Shown one piece after another: positions 39,701 through 54,700 of a stretch of DNA of 64,000 nt. The stretch comes from Phymatolithon calcareum (lineage: Eukaryota; Rhodophyta; Florideophyceae; Hapalidiales): positions 3,100,001 through 3,164,000 of the forward strand of contig OZ345358.1 of assembly GCA_977006965.1 (NCBI GenBank). Direction: 5' to 3'. The notes beneath the pieces are model-generated. The model saw only the letters and a program-made list of their open reading frames with translations. It searched no databases and was not told the DNA's origin. The position numbers and the translations under genes were made by a program. Numbering within the stretch: position 1 is the stretch's first letter; every line of letters begins with the position of its first letter.

Positions 39701-42700
39701 TTCAAGTCCGTCAAACTCTTGTATATCCTAGGTATATTCTTTCGTGACTTCTGGGTCCAAATGTGCCACTTACTCAAACAATCGACAAAATCCTATTTTG
39801 ACCATTTAAAACTGTTACTTCTGGGTCCGCGTTTTTGGCCTCTACAGGGCACCCCCTCCAAATGGCCTCTGTGCGCGGACCCAGAAGTAACAACCTGCGA
39901 AAACAGGCTGGAAACGCGGACCCAGAAGTAACAAACCTCCTCAGCGTCTTCCACTGGCAACCAAACGCCATAACCACTGTCCCATCATCTTTACCATCCT
40001 ACTCCACATGTTTTCCGGTCATCATCGTCATGTTTGTGTCCCGCGTCCTCCCTCCCGAGAGGGAGACTACCTTGACCAAAATTTCAAACGCTCTCAAATC
40101 GACTCAGACCAGTCCACATACTCTCCCAACACCTTCCCCAACATCAAGAACGTCTTTTGGACTCATCTCCGTCATGTCGGTGTCCCGCGTCTTCTTCGCC
40201 AGCGAGGTGACTACCTTGACCAAAATTTCAAACGCTCTCAAATCGACTCAGACCAGTCCACATACTCTCCCAACACCTTCCCCAACCTCTAAAACATGTT
40301 ACAACGTCATCCCCGTCATGTCGGTGTCCCGCGTCTTCTTCGCCAGCGAGGTGACTACCTTGACCAAAATTTCAAACTCTCTCAAATCGACTCAGACCAG
40401 TCCACATACTCTCTCAACACCTTCTCCACCCTTAACAACCTGTTCAGAGCTTATCTTCGCCATGTACATTTCGTCTGCCGTCTTTGTGCATGGATTGTGG
40501 AGTCATAGACGACCTTGACGACACTTTATTTGTTGTATACACCATGATCTCTTACTGCACGTCCCATTCTGAGTCCAGATTCGGGCTCAGCGTCGAATTT
40601 CACTTCGGAATAGTCCCACCGTATCCCTTTTTCACTCCCACTCCACCTCCACCTTCAAGTCCGTCAAACTCTTGTATATCCTAGGTATATTCTTTCGTGA
40701 CTTCTGGGTCCAAATGTGCCACTTACTCAAACAATCGACAAAATCCTATTTTGACCATTTAAAACTGTTACTTCTGGGTCCGCGTTTTTGGCCTCTACAG
40801 GGCACCCCCTCCAAATGGCCTCTGTGCGCGGACCCAGAAGTAACAACCTGCGAAAACAGGCTGGAAACGCAGACCCAGAAGTAACAAACCTCCTCAGCGT
40901 CTTCCACTGGCAACCAAACGCCATAACCACTGTCCCATCATCTTTACCATCCTACTCCACATGTTTTCCGGTCATCATCGTCATGTTTGTGTCCCGCGTC
41001 CTCCCTCCCGAGAGGGAGACTACCTTGACCAAAATTTCAAACGCTCTCAAATCGACTCAGACCAGTCCACATACTCTCCCAACACCTTCCCCAACATCAA
41101 GAACGTCTTTTGGACTCATCTCCGTCATGTCGGTGTCCCGCGTCTTCTTCGCCAGCGAGGTGACTACCTTGACCAAAATTTCAAACGCTCTCAAATCGAC
41201 TCAGACCAGTCCACATACTCTCCCAACACCTTCCCCAACCTCTAAAACATGTTACAACGTCATCCCCGTCATGTCGGTGTCCCGCGTCTTCTTCGCCAGC
41301 GAGGTGACTACCTTGACCAAAATTTCAAACTCTCTCAAATCGACTCAGACCAGTCCACATACTCTCTCAACACCTTCTCCACCCTTAACAACCTGTTCAG
41401 AGCTTATCTTCGCCATGTACATTTCGTCTGCCGTCTTTGTGCATGGATTGTGGAGTCATAGACGACCTTGACGACACTTTATTTGTTGTATACACCATGA
41501 TCTCTTACTGCACGTCCCATTCTGAGTCCAGATTCGGGCTCAGCGTCGAATTTCACTTCGGAATAGTCCCACCGTATCCCTTTTTCACTCCCACTCCACC
41601 TCCACCTTCAAGTCCGTCAAACTCTTGTATATCCTAGGTATATTCTTTCGTGACTTCTGGGTCCAAATGTGCCACTTACTCAAACAATCGACAAAATCCT
41701 ATTTTGACCATTTAAAACTGTTACTTCTGGGTCCGCGTTTTTGGCCTCTACAGGGCACCCCCTCCAAATGGCCTCTGTGCGCGGACCCAGAAGTAACAAC
41801 CTGCGAAAACAGGCTGGAAACGCGGACCCAGAAGTAACAAACCTCCTCAGCGTCTTCCACTGGCAACCAAACGCCATAACCACTGTCCCATCATCTTTAC
41901 CATCCTACTCCACATGTTTTCCGGTCATCATCGTCATGTTTGTGTCCCGCGTCCTCCCTCCCGAGAGGGAGACTACCTTGACCAAAATTTCAAACGCTCT
42001 CAAATCGACTCAGACCAGTCCACATACTCTCCCAACACCTTCCCCAACATCAAGAACGTCTTTTGGACTCATCTCCGTCATGTCGGTGTCCCGCGTCTTC
42101 TTCGCCAGCGAGGTGACTACCTTGACCAAAATTTCAAACGCTCTCAAATCGACTCAGACCAGTCCACATACTCTCCCAACACCTTCCCCAACCTCTAAAA
42201 CATGTTACAACGTCATCCCCGTCATGTCGGTGTCCCGCGTCTTCTTCGCCAGCGAGGTGACTACCTTGACCAAAATTTCAAACTCTCTCAAATCGACTCA
42301 GACCAGTCCACATACTCTCTCAACACCTTCTCCACCCTTAACAACCTGTTCAGAGCTTATCTTCGCCATGTACATTTCGTCTGCCGTCTTTGTGCATGGA
42401 TTGTGGAGTCATAGACGACCTTGACGACACTTTATTTGTTGTATACACCATGATCTCTTACTGCACGTCCCATTCTGAGTCCAGATTCGGGCTCAGCGTC
42501 GAATTTCACTTCGGAATAGTCCCACCGTATCCCTTTTTCACTCCCACTCCACCTCCACCTTCAAGTCCGTCAAACTCTTGTATATCCTAGGTATATTCTT
42601 TCGTGACTTCTGGGTCCAAATGTGCCACTTACTCAAACAATCGACAAAATCCTATTTTGACCATTTAAAACTGTTACTTCTGGGTCCGCGTTTTTGGCCT

Positions 42701-45700
42701 CTACAGGGCACCCCCTCCAAATGGCCTCTGTGCGCGGACCCAGAAGTAACAACCTGCGAAAACAGGCTGGAAACGCGGACCCAGAAGTAACAAACCTCCT
42801 CAGCCTCTTCCACTGGCAACCAAACGCCATAACCACTGTCCCATCATCTTTACCATCCTACTCCACATGTTTTCCGGTCATCATCGTCATGTTTGTGTCC
42901 CGCGTCCTCCCTCCCGAGAGGGAGACTACCTTGACCAAAATTTCAAACGCTCTCAAATCGACTCAGACCAGTCCACATACTCTCCCAACACCTTCCCCAA
43001 CATCAAGAACGTCTTTTGGACTCATCTCCGTCATGTCGGTGTCCCGCGTCTTCTTCGCCAGCGAGGTGACTACCTTGACCAAAATTTCAAACGCTCTCAA
43101 ATCGACTCAGACCAGTCCACATACTCTCCCAACACCTTCCCCAACCTCTAAAACATGTTACAACGTCATCCCCGTCATGTCGGTGTCCCGCGTCTTCTTC
43201 GCCAGCGAGGTGACTACCTTGACCAAAATTTCAAACTCTCTCAAATCGACTCAGACCAGTCCACATACTCTCTCAACACCTTCTCCACCCTTAACAACCT
43301 GTTCAGAGCTTATCTTCGCCATGTACATTTCGTCTGCCGTCTTTGTGCATGGATTGTGGAGTCATAGACGACCTTGACGACACTTTATTTGTTGTATACA
43401 CCATGATCTCTTACTGCACGTCCCATTCTGAGTCCAGATTCGGGCTCAGCGTCGAATTTCACTTCGGAATAGTCCCACCGTATCCCTTTTTCACTCCCAC
43501 TCCACCTCCACCTTCAAGTCCGTCAAACTCTTGTATATCCTAGGTATATTCTTTCGTGACTTCTGGGTCCAAATGTGCCACTTACTCAAACAATCGACAA
43601 AATCCTATTTTGACCATTTAAAACTGTTACTTCTGGGTCCGCGTTTTTGGCCTCTACAGGGCACCCCCTCCAAATGGCCTCTGTGCGCGGACCCAGAAGT
43701 AACAACCTGCGAAAACAGGCTGGAAACGCGGACCCAGAAGTAACAAACCTCCTCAGCCTCTTCCACTGGCAACCAAACGCCATAACCACTGTCCCATCAT
43801 CTTTACCATCCTACTCCACATGTTTTCCGGTCATCATCGTCATGTTTGTGTCCCGCGTCCTCCCTCCCGAGAGGGAGACTACCTTGACCAAAATTTCAAA
43901 CGCTCTCAAATCGACTCAGACCAGTCCACATACTCTCCCAACACCTTCCCCAACATCAAGAACGTCTTTTGGACTCATCTCCGTCATGTCGGTGTCCCGC
44001 GTCTTCTTCGCCAGCGAGGTGACTACCTTGACCAAAATTTCAAACGCTCTCAAATCGACTCAGACCAGTCCACATACTCTCCCAACACCTTCCCCAACCT
44101 CTAAAACATGTTACAACGTCATCCCCGTCATGTCGGTGTCCCGCGTCTTCTTCGCCAGCGAGGTGACTACCTTGACCAAAATTTCAAACTCTCTCAAATC
44201 GACTCAGACCAGTCCACATACTCTCTCAACACCTTCTCCACCCTTAACAACCTGTTCAGAGCTTATCTTCGCCATGTACATTTCGTCTGCCGTCTTTGTG
44301 CATGGATTGTGGAGTCATAGACGACCTTGACGACACTTTATTTGTTGTATACACCATGATCTCTTACTGCACGTCCCATTCTGAGTCCAGATTCGGGCTC
44401 AGCGTCGAATTTCACTTCGGAATAGTCCCACCGTATCCCTTTTTCACTCCCACTCCACCTCCACCTTCAAGTCCGTCAAACTCTTGTATATCCTAGGTAT
44501 ATTCTTTCGTGACTTCTGGGTCCAAATGTGCCACTTACTCAAACAATCGACAAAATCCTATTTTGACCATTTAAAACTGTTACTTCTGGGTCCGCGTTTT
44601 TGGCCTCTACAGGGCACCCCCTCCAAATGGCCTCTGTGCGCGGACCCAGAAGTAACAACCTGCGAAAACAGGCTGGAAACGCGGACCCAGAAGTAACAAA
44701 CCTCCTCAGCCTCTTCCACTGGCAACCAAACGCCATAACCACTGTCCCATCATCTTTACCATCCTACTCCACATGTTTTCCGGTCATCATCGTCATGTTT
44801 GTGTCCCGCGTCCTCCCTCCCGAGAGGGAGACTACCTTGACCAAAATTTCAAACGCTCTCAAATCGACTCAGACCAGTCCACATACTCTCCCAACACCTT
44901 CCCCAACATCAAGAACGTCTTTTGGACTCATCTCCGTCATGTCGGTGTCCCGCGTCTTCTTCGCCAGCGAGGTGACTACCTTGACCAAAATTTCAAACGC
45001 TCTCAAATCGACTCAGACCAGTCCACATACTCTCCCAACACCTTCCCCAACCTCTAAAACATGTTACAACGTCATCCCCGTCATGTCGGTGTCCCGCGTC
45101 TTCTTCGCCAGCGAGGTGACTACCTTGACCAAAATTTCAAACTCTCTCAAATCGACTCAGACCAGTCCACATACTCTCTCAACACCTTCTCCACCCTTAA
45201 CAACCTGTTCAGAGCTTATCTTCGCCATGTACATTTCGTCTGCCGTCTTTGTGCATGGATTGTGGAGTCATAGACGACCTTGACGACACTTTATTTGTTG
45301 TATACACCATGATCTCTTACTGCACGTCCCATTCTGAGTCCAGATTCGGGCTCAGCGTCGAATTTCACTTCGGAATAGTCCCACCGTATCCCTTTTTCAC
45401 TCCCACTCCACCTCCACCTTCAAGTCCGTCAAACTCTTGTATATCCTAGGTATATTCTTTCGTGACTTCTGGGTCCAAATGTGCCACTTACTCAAACAAT
45501 CGACAAAATCCTATTTTGACCATTTAAAACTGTTACTTCTGGGTCCGCGTTTTTGGCCTCTACAGGGCACCCCCTCCAAATGGCCTCTGTGCGCGGACCC
45601 AGAAGTAACAACCTGCGAAAACAGGCTGGAAACGCGGACCCAGAAGTAACAAACCTCCTCAGCGTCTTCCACTGGCAACCAAACGCCATAACCACTGTCC

Positions 45701-48700
45701 CATCATCTTTACCATCCTACTCCACATGTTTTCCGGTCATCATCGTCATGTTTGTGTCCCGCGTCCTCCCTCCCGAGAGGGAGACTACCTTGACCAAAAT
45801 TTCAAACGCTCTCAAATCGACTCAGACCAGTCCACATACTCTCCCAACACCTTCCCCAACATCAAGAACGTCTTTTGGACTCATCTCCGTCATGTCGGTG
45901 TCCCGCGTCTTCTTCGCCAGCGAGGTGACTACCTTGACCAAAATTTCAAACGCTCTCAAATCGACTCAGACCAGTCCACATACTCTCCCAACACCTTCCC
46001 CAACCTCTAAAACATGTTACAACGTCATCCCCGTCATGTCGGTGTCCCGCGTCTTCTTCGCCAGCGAGGTGACTACCTTGACCAAAATTTCAAACTCTCT
46101 CAAATCGACTCAGACCAGTCCACATACTCTCTCAACACCTTCTCCACCCTTAACAACCTGTTCAGAGCTTATCTTCGCCATGTACATTTCGTCTGCCGTC
46201 TTTGTGCATGGATTGTGGAGTCATAGACGACCTTGACGACACTTTATTTGTTGTATACACCATGATCTCTTACTGCACGTCCCATTCTGAGTCCAGATTC
46301 GGGCTCAGCGTCGAATTTCACTTCGGAATAGTCCCACCGTATCCCTTTTTCACTCCCACTCCACCTCCACCTTCAAGTCCGTCAAACTCTTGTATATCCT
46401 AGGTATATTCTTTCGTGACTTCTGGGTCCAAATGTGCCACTTACTCAAACAATCGACAAAATCCTATTTTGACCATTTAAAACTGTTACTTCTGGGTCCG
46501 CGTTTTTGGCCTCTACAGGGCACCCCCTCCAAATGGCCTCTGTGCGCGGACCCAGAAGTAACAACCTGCGAAAACAGGCTGGAAACGCGGACCCAGAAGT
46601 AACAAACCTCCTCAGCCTCTTCCACTGGCAACCAAACGCCATAACCACTGTCCCATCATCTTTACCATCCTACTCCACATGTTTTCCGGTCATCATCGTC
46701 ATGTTTGTGTCCCGCGTCCTCCCTCCCGAGAGGGAGACTACCTTGACCAAAATTTCAAACGCTCTCAAATCGACTCAGACCAGTCCACATACTCTCCCAA
46801 CACCTTCCCCAACATCAAGAACGTCTTTTGGACTCATCTCCGTCATGTCGGTGTCCCGCGTCTTCTTCGCCAGCGAGGTGACTACCTTGACCAAAATTTC
46901 AAACGCTCTCAAATCGACTCAGACCAGTCCACATACTCTCCCAACACCTTCCCCAACCTCTAAAACATGTTACAACGTCATCCCCGTCATGTCGGTGTCC
47001 CGCGTCTTCTTCGCCAGCGAGGTGACTACCTTGACCAAAATTTCAAACTCTCTCAAATCGACTCAGACCAGTCCACATACTCTCTCAACACCTTCTCCAC
47101 CCTTAACAACCTGTTCAGAGCTTATCTTCGCCATGTACATTTCGTCTGCCGTCTTTGTGCATGGATTGTGGAGTCATAGACGACCTTGACGACACTTTAT
47201 TTGTTGTATACACCATGATCTCTTACTGCACGTCCCATTCTGAGTCCAGATTCGGGCTCAGCGTCGAATTTCACTTCGGAATAGTCCCACCGTATCCCTT
47301 TTTCACTCCCACTCCACCTCCACCTTCAAGTCCGTCAAACTCTTGTATATCCTAGGTATATTCTTTCGTGACTTCTGGGTCCAAATGTGCCACTTACTCA
47401 AACAATCGACAAAATCCTATTTTGACCATTTAAAACTGTTACTTCTGGGTCCGCGTTTTTGGCCTCTACAGGGCACCCCCTCCAAATGGCCTCTGTGCGC
47501 GGACCCAGAAGTAACAACCTGCGAAAACAGGCTGGAAACGCGGACCCAGAAGTAACAAACCTCCTCAGCCTCTTCCACTGGCAACCAAACGCCATAACCA
47601 CTGTCCCATCATCTTTACCATCCTACTCCACATGTTTTCCGGTCATCATCGTCATGTTTGTGTCCCGCGTCCTCCCTCCCGAGAGGGAGACTACCTTGAC
47701 CAAAATTTCAAACGCTCTCAAATCGACTCAGACCAGTCCACATACTCTCCCAACACCTTCCCCAACATCAAGAACGTCTTTTGGACTCATCTCCGTCATG
47801 TCGGTGTCCCGCGTCTTCTTCGCCAGCGAGGTGACTACCTTGACCAAAATTTCAAACGCTCTCAAATCGACTCAGACCAGTCCACATACTCTCCCAACAC
47901 CTTCCCCAACCTCTAAAACATGTTACAACGTCATCCCCGTCATGTCGGTGTCCCGCGTCTTCTTCGCCAGCGAGGTGACTACCTTGACCAAAATTTCAAA
48001 CTCTCTCAAATCGACTCAGACCAGTCCACATACTCTCTCAACACCTTCTCCACCCTTAACAACCTGTTCAGAGCTTATCTTCGCCATGTACATTTCGTCT
48101 GCCGTCTTTGTGCATGGATTGTGGAGTCATAGACGACCTTGACGACACTTTATTTGTTGTATACACCATGATCTCTTACTGCACGTCCCATTCTGAGTCC
48201 AGATTCGGGCTCAGCGTCGAATTTCACTTCGGAATAGTCCCACCGTATCCCTTTTTCACTCCCACTCCACCTCCACCTTCAAGTCCGTCAAACTCTTGTA
48301 TATCCTAGGTATATTCTTTCGTGACTTCTGGGTCCAAATGTGCCACTTACTCAAACAATCGACAAAATCCTATTTTGACCATTTAAAACTGTTACTTCTG
48401 GGTCCGCGTTTTTGGCCTCTACAGGGCACCCCCTCCAAATGGCCTCTGTGCGCGGACCCAGAAGTAACAACCTGCGAAAACAGGCTGGAAACGCGGACCC
48501 AGAAGTAACAAACCTCCTCAGCCTCTTCCACTGGCAACCAAACGCCATAACCACTGTCCCATCATCTTTACCATCCTACTCCACATGTTTTCCGGTCATC
48601 ATCGTCATGTTTGTGTCCCGCGTCCTCCCTCCCGAGAGGGAGACTACCTTGACCAAAATTTCAAACGCTCTCAAATCGACTCAGACCAGTCCACATACTC

Positions 48701-51700
48701 TCCCAACACCTTCCCCAACATCAAGAACGTCTTTTGGACTCATCTCCGTCATGTCGGTGTCCCGCGTCTTCTTCGCCAGCGAGGTGACTACCTTGACCAA
48801 AATTTCAAACGCTCTCAAATCGACTCAGACCAGTCCACATACTCTCCCAACACCTTCCCCAACCTCTAAAACATGTTACAACGTCATCCCCGTCATGTCG
48901 GTGTCCCGCGTCTTCTTCGCCAGCGAGGTGACTACCTTGACCAAAATTTCAAACTCTCTCAAATCGACTCAGACCAGTCCACATACTCTCTCAACACCTT
49001 CTCCACCCTTAACAACCTGTTCAGAGCTTATCTTCGCCATGTACATTTCGTCTGCCGTCTTTGTGCATGGATTGTGGAGTCATAGACGACCTTGACGACA
49101 CTTTATTTGTTGTATACACCATGATCTCTTACTGCACGTCCCATTCTGAGTCCAGATTCGGGCTCAGCGTCGAATTTCACTTCGGAATAGTCCCACCGTA
49201 TCCCTTTTTCACTCCCACTCCACCTCCACCTTCAAGTCCGTCAAACTCTTGTATATCCTAGGTATATTCTTTCGTGACTTCTGGGTCCAAATGTGCCACT
49301 TACTCAAACAATCGACAAAATCCTATTTTGACCATTTAAAACTGTTACTTCTGGGTCCGCGTTTTTGGCCTCTACAGGGCACCCCCTCCAAATGGCCTCT
49401 GTGCGCGGACCCAGAAGTAACAACCTGCGAAAACAGGCTGGAAACGCGGACCCAGAAGTAACAAACCTCCTCAGCCTCTTCCACTGGCAACCAAACGCCA
49501 TAACCACTGTCCCATCATCTTTACCATCCTACTCCACATGTTTTCCGGTCATCATCGTCATGTTTGTGTCCCGCGTCCTCCCTCCCGAGAGGGAGACTAC
49601 CTTGACCAAAATTTCAAACGCTCTCAAATCGACTCAGACCAGTCCACATACTCTCCCAACACCTTCCCCAACATCAAGAACGTCTTTTGGACTCATCTCC
49701 GTCATGTCGGTGTCCCGCGTCTTCTTCGCCAGCGAGGTGACTACCTTGACCAAAATTTCAAACGCTCTCAAATCGACTCAGACCAGTCCACATACTCTCC
49801 CAACACCTTCCCCAACCTCTAAAACATGTTACAACGTCATCCCCGTCATGTCGGTGTCCCGCGTCTTCTTCGCCAGCGAGGTGACTACCTTGACCAAAAT
49901 TTCAAACTCTCTCAAATCGACTCAGACCAGTCCACATACTCTCTCAACACCTTCTCCACCCTTAACAACCTGTTCAGAGCTTATCTTCGCCATGTACATT
50001 TCGTCTGCCGTCTTTGTGCATGGATTGTGGAGTCATAGACGACCTTGACGACACTTTATTTGTTGTATACACCATGATCTCTTACTGCACGTCCCATTCT
50101 GAGTCCAGATTCGGGCTCAGCGTCGAATTTCACTTCGGAATAGTCCCACCGTATCCCTTTTTCACTCCCACTCCACCTCCACCTTCAAGTCCGTCAAACT
50201 CTTGTATATCCTAGGTATATTCTTTCGTGACTTCTGGGTCCAAATGTGCCACTTACTCAAACAATCGACAAAATCCTATTTTGACCATTTAAAACTGTTA
50301 CTTCTGGGTCCGCGTTTTTGGCCTCTACAGGGCACCCCCTCCAAATGGCCTCTGTGCGCGGACCCAGAAGTAACAACCTGCGAAAACAGGCTGGAAACGC
50401 GGACCCAGAAGTAACAAACCTCCTCAGCGTCTTCCACTGGCAACCAAACGCCATAACCACTGTCCCATCATCTTTACCATCCTACTCCACATGTTTTCCG
50501 GTCATCATCGTCATGTTTGTGTCCCGCGTCCTCCCTCCCGAGAGGGAGACTACCTTGACCAAAATTTCAAACGCTCTCAAATCGACTCAGACCAGTCCAC
50601 ATACTCTCCCAACACCTTCCCCAACATCAAGAACGTCTTTTGGACTCATCTCCGTCATGTCGGTGTCCCGCGTCTTCTTCGCCAGCGAGGTGACTACCTT
50701 GACCAAAATTTCAAACGCTCTCAAATCGACTCAGACCAGTCCACATACTCTCCCAACACCTTCCCCAACCTCTAAAACATGTTACAACGTCATCCCCGTC
50801 ATGTCGGTGTCCCGCGTCTTCTTCGCCAGCGAGGTGACTACCTTGACCAAAATTTCAAACTCTCTCAAATCGACTCAGACCAGTCCACATACTCTCTCAA
50901 CACCTTCTCCACCCTTAACAACCTGTTCAGAGCTTATCTTCGCCATGTACATTTCGTCTGCCGTCTTTGTGCATGGATTGTGGAGTCATAGACGACCTTG
51001 ACGACACTTTATTTGTTGTATACACCATGATCTCTTACTGCACGTCCCATTCTGAGTCCAGATTCGGGCTCAGCGTCGAATTTCACTTCGGAATAGTCCC
51101 ACCGTATCCCTTTTTCACTCCCACTCCACCTCCACCTTCAAGTCCGTCAAACTCTTGTATATCCTAGGTATATTCTTTCGTGACTTCTGGGTCCAAATGT
51201 GCCACTTACTCAAACAATCGACAAAATCCTATTTTGACCATTTAAAACTGTTACTTCTGGGTCCGCGTTTTTGGCCTCTACAGGGCACCCCCTCCAAATG
51301 GCCTCTGTGCGCGGACCCAGAAGTAACAACCTGCGAAAACAGGCTGGAAACGCGGACCCAGAAGTAACAAACCTCCTCAGCCTCTTCCACTGGCAACCAA
51401 ACGCCATAACCACTGTCCCATCATCTTTACCATCCTACTCCACATGTTTTCCGGTCATCATCGTCATGTTTGTGTCCCGCGTCCTCCCTCCCGAGAGGGA
51501 GACTACCTTGACCAAAATTTCAAACGCTCTCAAATCGACTCAGACCAGTCCACATACTCTCCCAACACCTTCCCCAACATCAAGAACGTCTTTTGGACTC
51601 ATCTCCGTCATGTCGGTGTCCCGCGTCTTCTTCGCCAGCGAGGTGACTACCTTGACCAAAATTTCAAACGCTCTCAAATCGACTCAGACCAGTCCACATA

Positions 51701-54700
51701 CTCTCCCAACACCTTCCCCAACCTCTAAAACATGTTACAACGTCATCCCCGTCATGTCGGTGTCCCGCGTCTTCTTCGCCAGCGAGGTGACTACCTTGAC
51801 CAAAATTTCAAACTCTCTCAAATCGACTCAGACCAGTCCACATACTCTCTCAACACCTTCTCCACCCTTAACAACCTGTTCAGAGCTTATCTTCGCCATG
51901 TACATTTCGTCTGCCGTCTTTGTGCATGGATTGTGGAGTCATAGACGACCTTGACGACACTTTATTTGTTGTATACACCATGATCTCTTACTGCACGTCC
52001 CATTCTGAGTCCAGATTCGGGCTCAGCGTCGAATTTCACTTCGGAATAGTCCCACCGTATCCCTTTTTCACTCCCACTCCACCTCCACCTTCAAGTCCGT
52101 CAAACTCTTGTATATCCTAGGTATATTCTTTCGTGACTTCTGGGTCCAAATGTGCCACTTACTCAAACAATCGACAAAATCCTATTTTGACCATTTAAAA
52201 CTGTTACTTCTGGGTCCGCGTTTTTGGCCTCTACAGGGCACCCCCTCCAAATGGCCTCTGTGCGCGGACCCAGAAGTAACAACCTGCGAAAACAGGCTGG
52301 AAACGCGGACCCAGAAGTAACAAACCTCCTCAGCCTCTTCCACTGGCAACCAAACGCCATAACCACTGTCCCATCATCTTTACCATCCTACTCCACATGT
52401 TTTCCGGTCATCATCGTCATGTTTGTGTCCCGCGTCCTCCCTCCCGAGAGGGAGACTACCTTGACCAAAATTTCAAACGCTCTCAAATCGACTCAGACCA
52501 GTCCACATACTCTCCCAACACCTTCCCCAACATCAAGAACGTCTTTTGGACTCATCTCCGTCATGTCGGTGTCCCGCGTCTTCTTCGCCAGCGAGGTGAC
52601 TACCTTGACCAAAATTTCAAACGCTCTCAAATCGACTCAGACCAGTCCACATACTCTCCCAACACCTTCCCCAACCTCTAAAACATGTTACAACGTCATC
52701 CCCGTCATGTCGGTGTCCCGCGTCTTCTTCGCCAGCGAGGTGACTACCTTGACCAAAATTTCAAACTCTCTCAAATCGACTCAGACCAGTCCACATACTC
52801 TCTCAACACCTTCTCCACCCTTAACAACCTGTTCAGAGCTTATCTTCGCCATGTACATTTCGTCTGCCGTCTTTGTGCATGGATTGTGGAGTCATAGACG
52901 ACCTTGACGACACTTTATTTGTTGTATACACCATGATCTCTTACTGCACGTCCCATTCTGAGTCCAGATTCGGGCTCAGCGTCGAATTTCACTTCGGAAT
53001 AGTCCCACCGTATCCCTTTTTCACTCCCACTCCACCTCCACCTTCAAGTCCGTCAAACTCTTGTATATCCTAGGTATATTCTTTCGTGACTTCTGGGTCC
53101 AAATGTGCCACTTACTCAAACAATCGACAAAATCCTATTTTGACCATTTAAAACTGTTACTTCTGGGTCCGCGTTTTTGGCCTCTACAGGGCACCCCCTC
53201 CAAATGGCCTCTGTGCGCGGACCCAGAAGTAACAACCTGCGAAAACAGGCTGGAAACGCGGACCCAGAAGTAACAAACCTCCTCAGCCTCTTCCACTGGC
53301 AACCAAACGCCATAACCACTGTCCCATCATCTTTACCATCCTACTCCACATGTTTTCCGGTCATCATCGTCATGTTTGTGTCCCGCGTCCTCCCTCCCGA
53401 GAGGGAGACTACCTTGACCAAAATTTCAAACGCTCTCAAATCGACTCAGACCAGTCCACATACTCTCCCAACACCTTCCCCAACATCAAGAACGTCTTTT
53501 GGACTCATCTCCGTCATGTCGGTGTCCCGCGTCTTCTTCGCCAGCGAGGTGACTACCTTGACCAAAATTTCAAACGCTCTCAAATCGACTCAGACCAGTC
53601 CACATACTCTCCCAACACCTTCCCCAACCTCTAAAACATGTTACAACGTCATCCCCGTCATGTCGGTGTCCCGCGTCTTCTTCGCCAGCGAGGTGACTAC
53701 CTTGACCAAAATTTCAAACTCTCTCAAATCGACTCAGACCAGTCCACATACTCTCTCAACACCTTCTCCACCCTTAACAACCTGTTCAGAGCTTATCTTC
53801 GCCATGTACATTTCGTCTGCCGTCTTTGTGCATGGATTGTGGAGTCATAGACGACCTTGACGACACTTTATTTGTTGTATACACCATGATCTCTTACTGC
53901 ACGTCCCATTCTGAGTCCAGATTCGGGCTCAGCGTCGAATTTCACTTCGGAATAGTCCCACCGTATCCCTTTTTCACTCCCACTCCACCTCCACCTTCAA
54001 GTCCGTCAAACTCTTGTATATCCTAGGTATATTCTTTCGTGACTTCTGGGTCCAAATGTGCCACTTACTCAAACAATCGACAAAATCCTATTTTGACCAT
54101 TTAAAACTGTTACTTCTGGGTCCGCGTTTTTGGCCTCTACAGGGCACCCCCTCCAAATGGCCTCTGTGCGCGGACCCAGAAGTAACAACCTGCGAAAACA
54201 GGCTGGAAACGCGGACCCAGAAGTAACAAACCTCCTCAGCGTCTTCCACTGGCAACCAAACGCCATAACCACTGTCCCATCATCTTTACCATCCTACTCC
54301 ACATGTTTTCCGGTCATCATCGTCATGTTTGTGTCCCGCGTCCTCCCTCCCGAGAGGGAGACTACCTTGACCAAAATTTCAAACGCTCTCAAATCGACTC
54401 AGACCAGTCCACATACTCTCCCAACACCTTCCCCAACATCAAGAACGTCTTTTGGACTCATCTCCGTCATGTCGGTGTCCCGCGTCTTCTTCGCCAGCGA
54501 GGTGACTACCTTGACCAAAATTTCAAACGCTCTCAAATCGACTCAGACCAGTCCACATACTCTCCCAACACCTTCCCCAACCTCTAAAACATGTTACAAC
54601 GTCATCCCCGTCATGTCGGTGTCCCGCGTCTTCTTCGCCAGCGAGGTGACTACCTTGACCAAAATTTCAAACTCTCTCAAATCGACTCAGACCAGTCCAC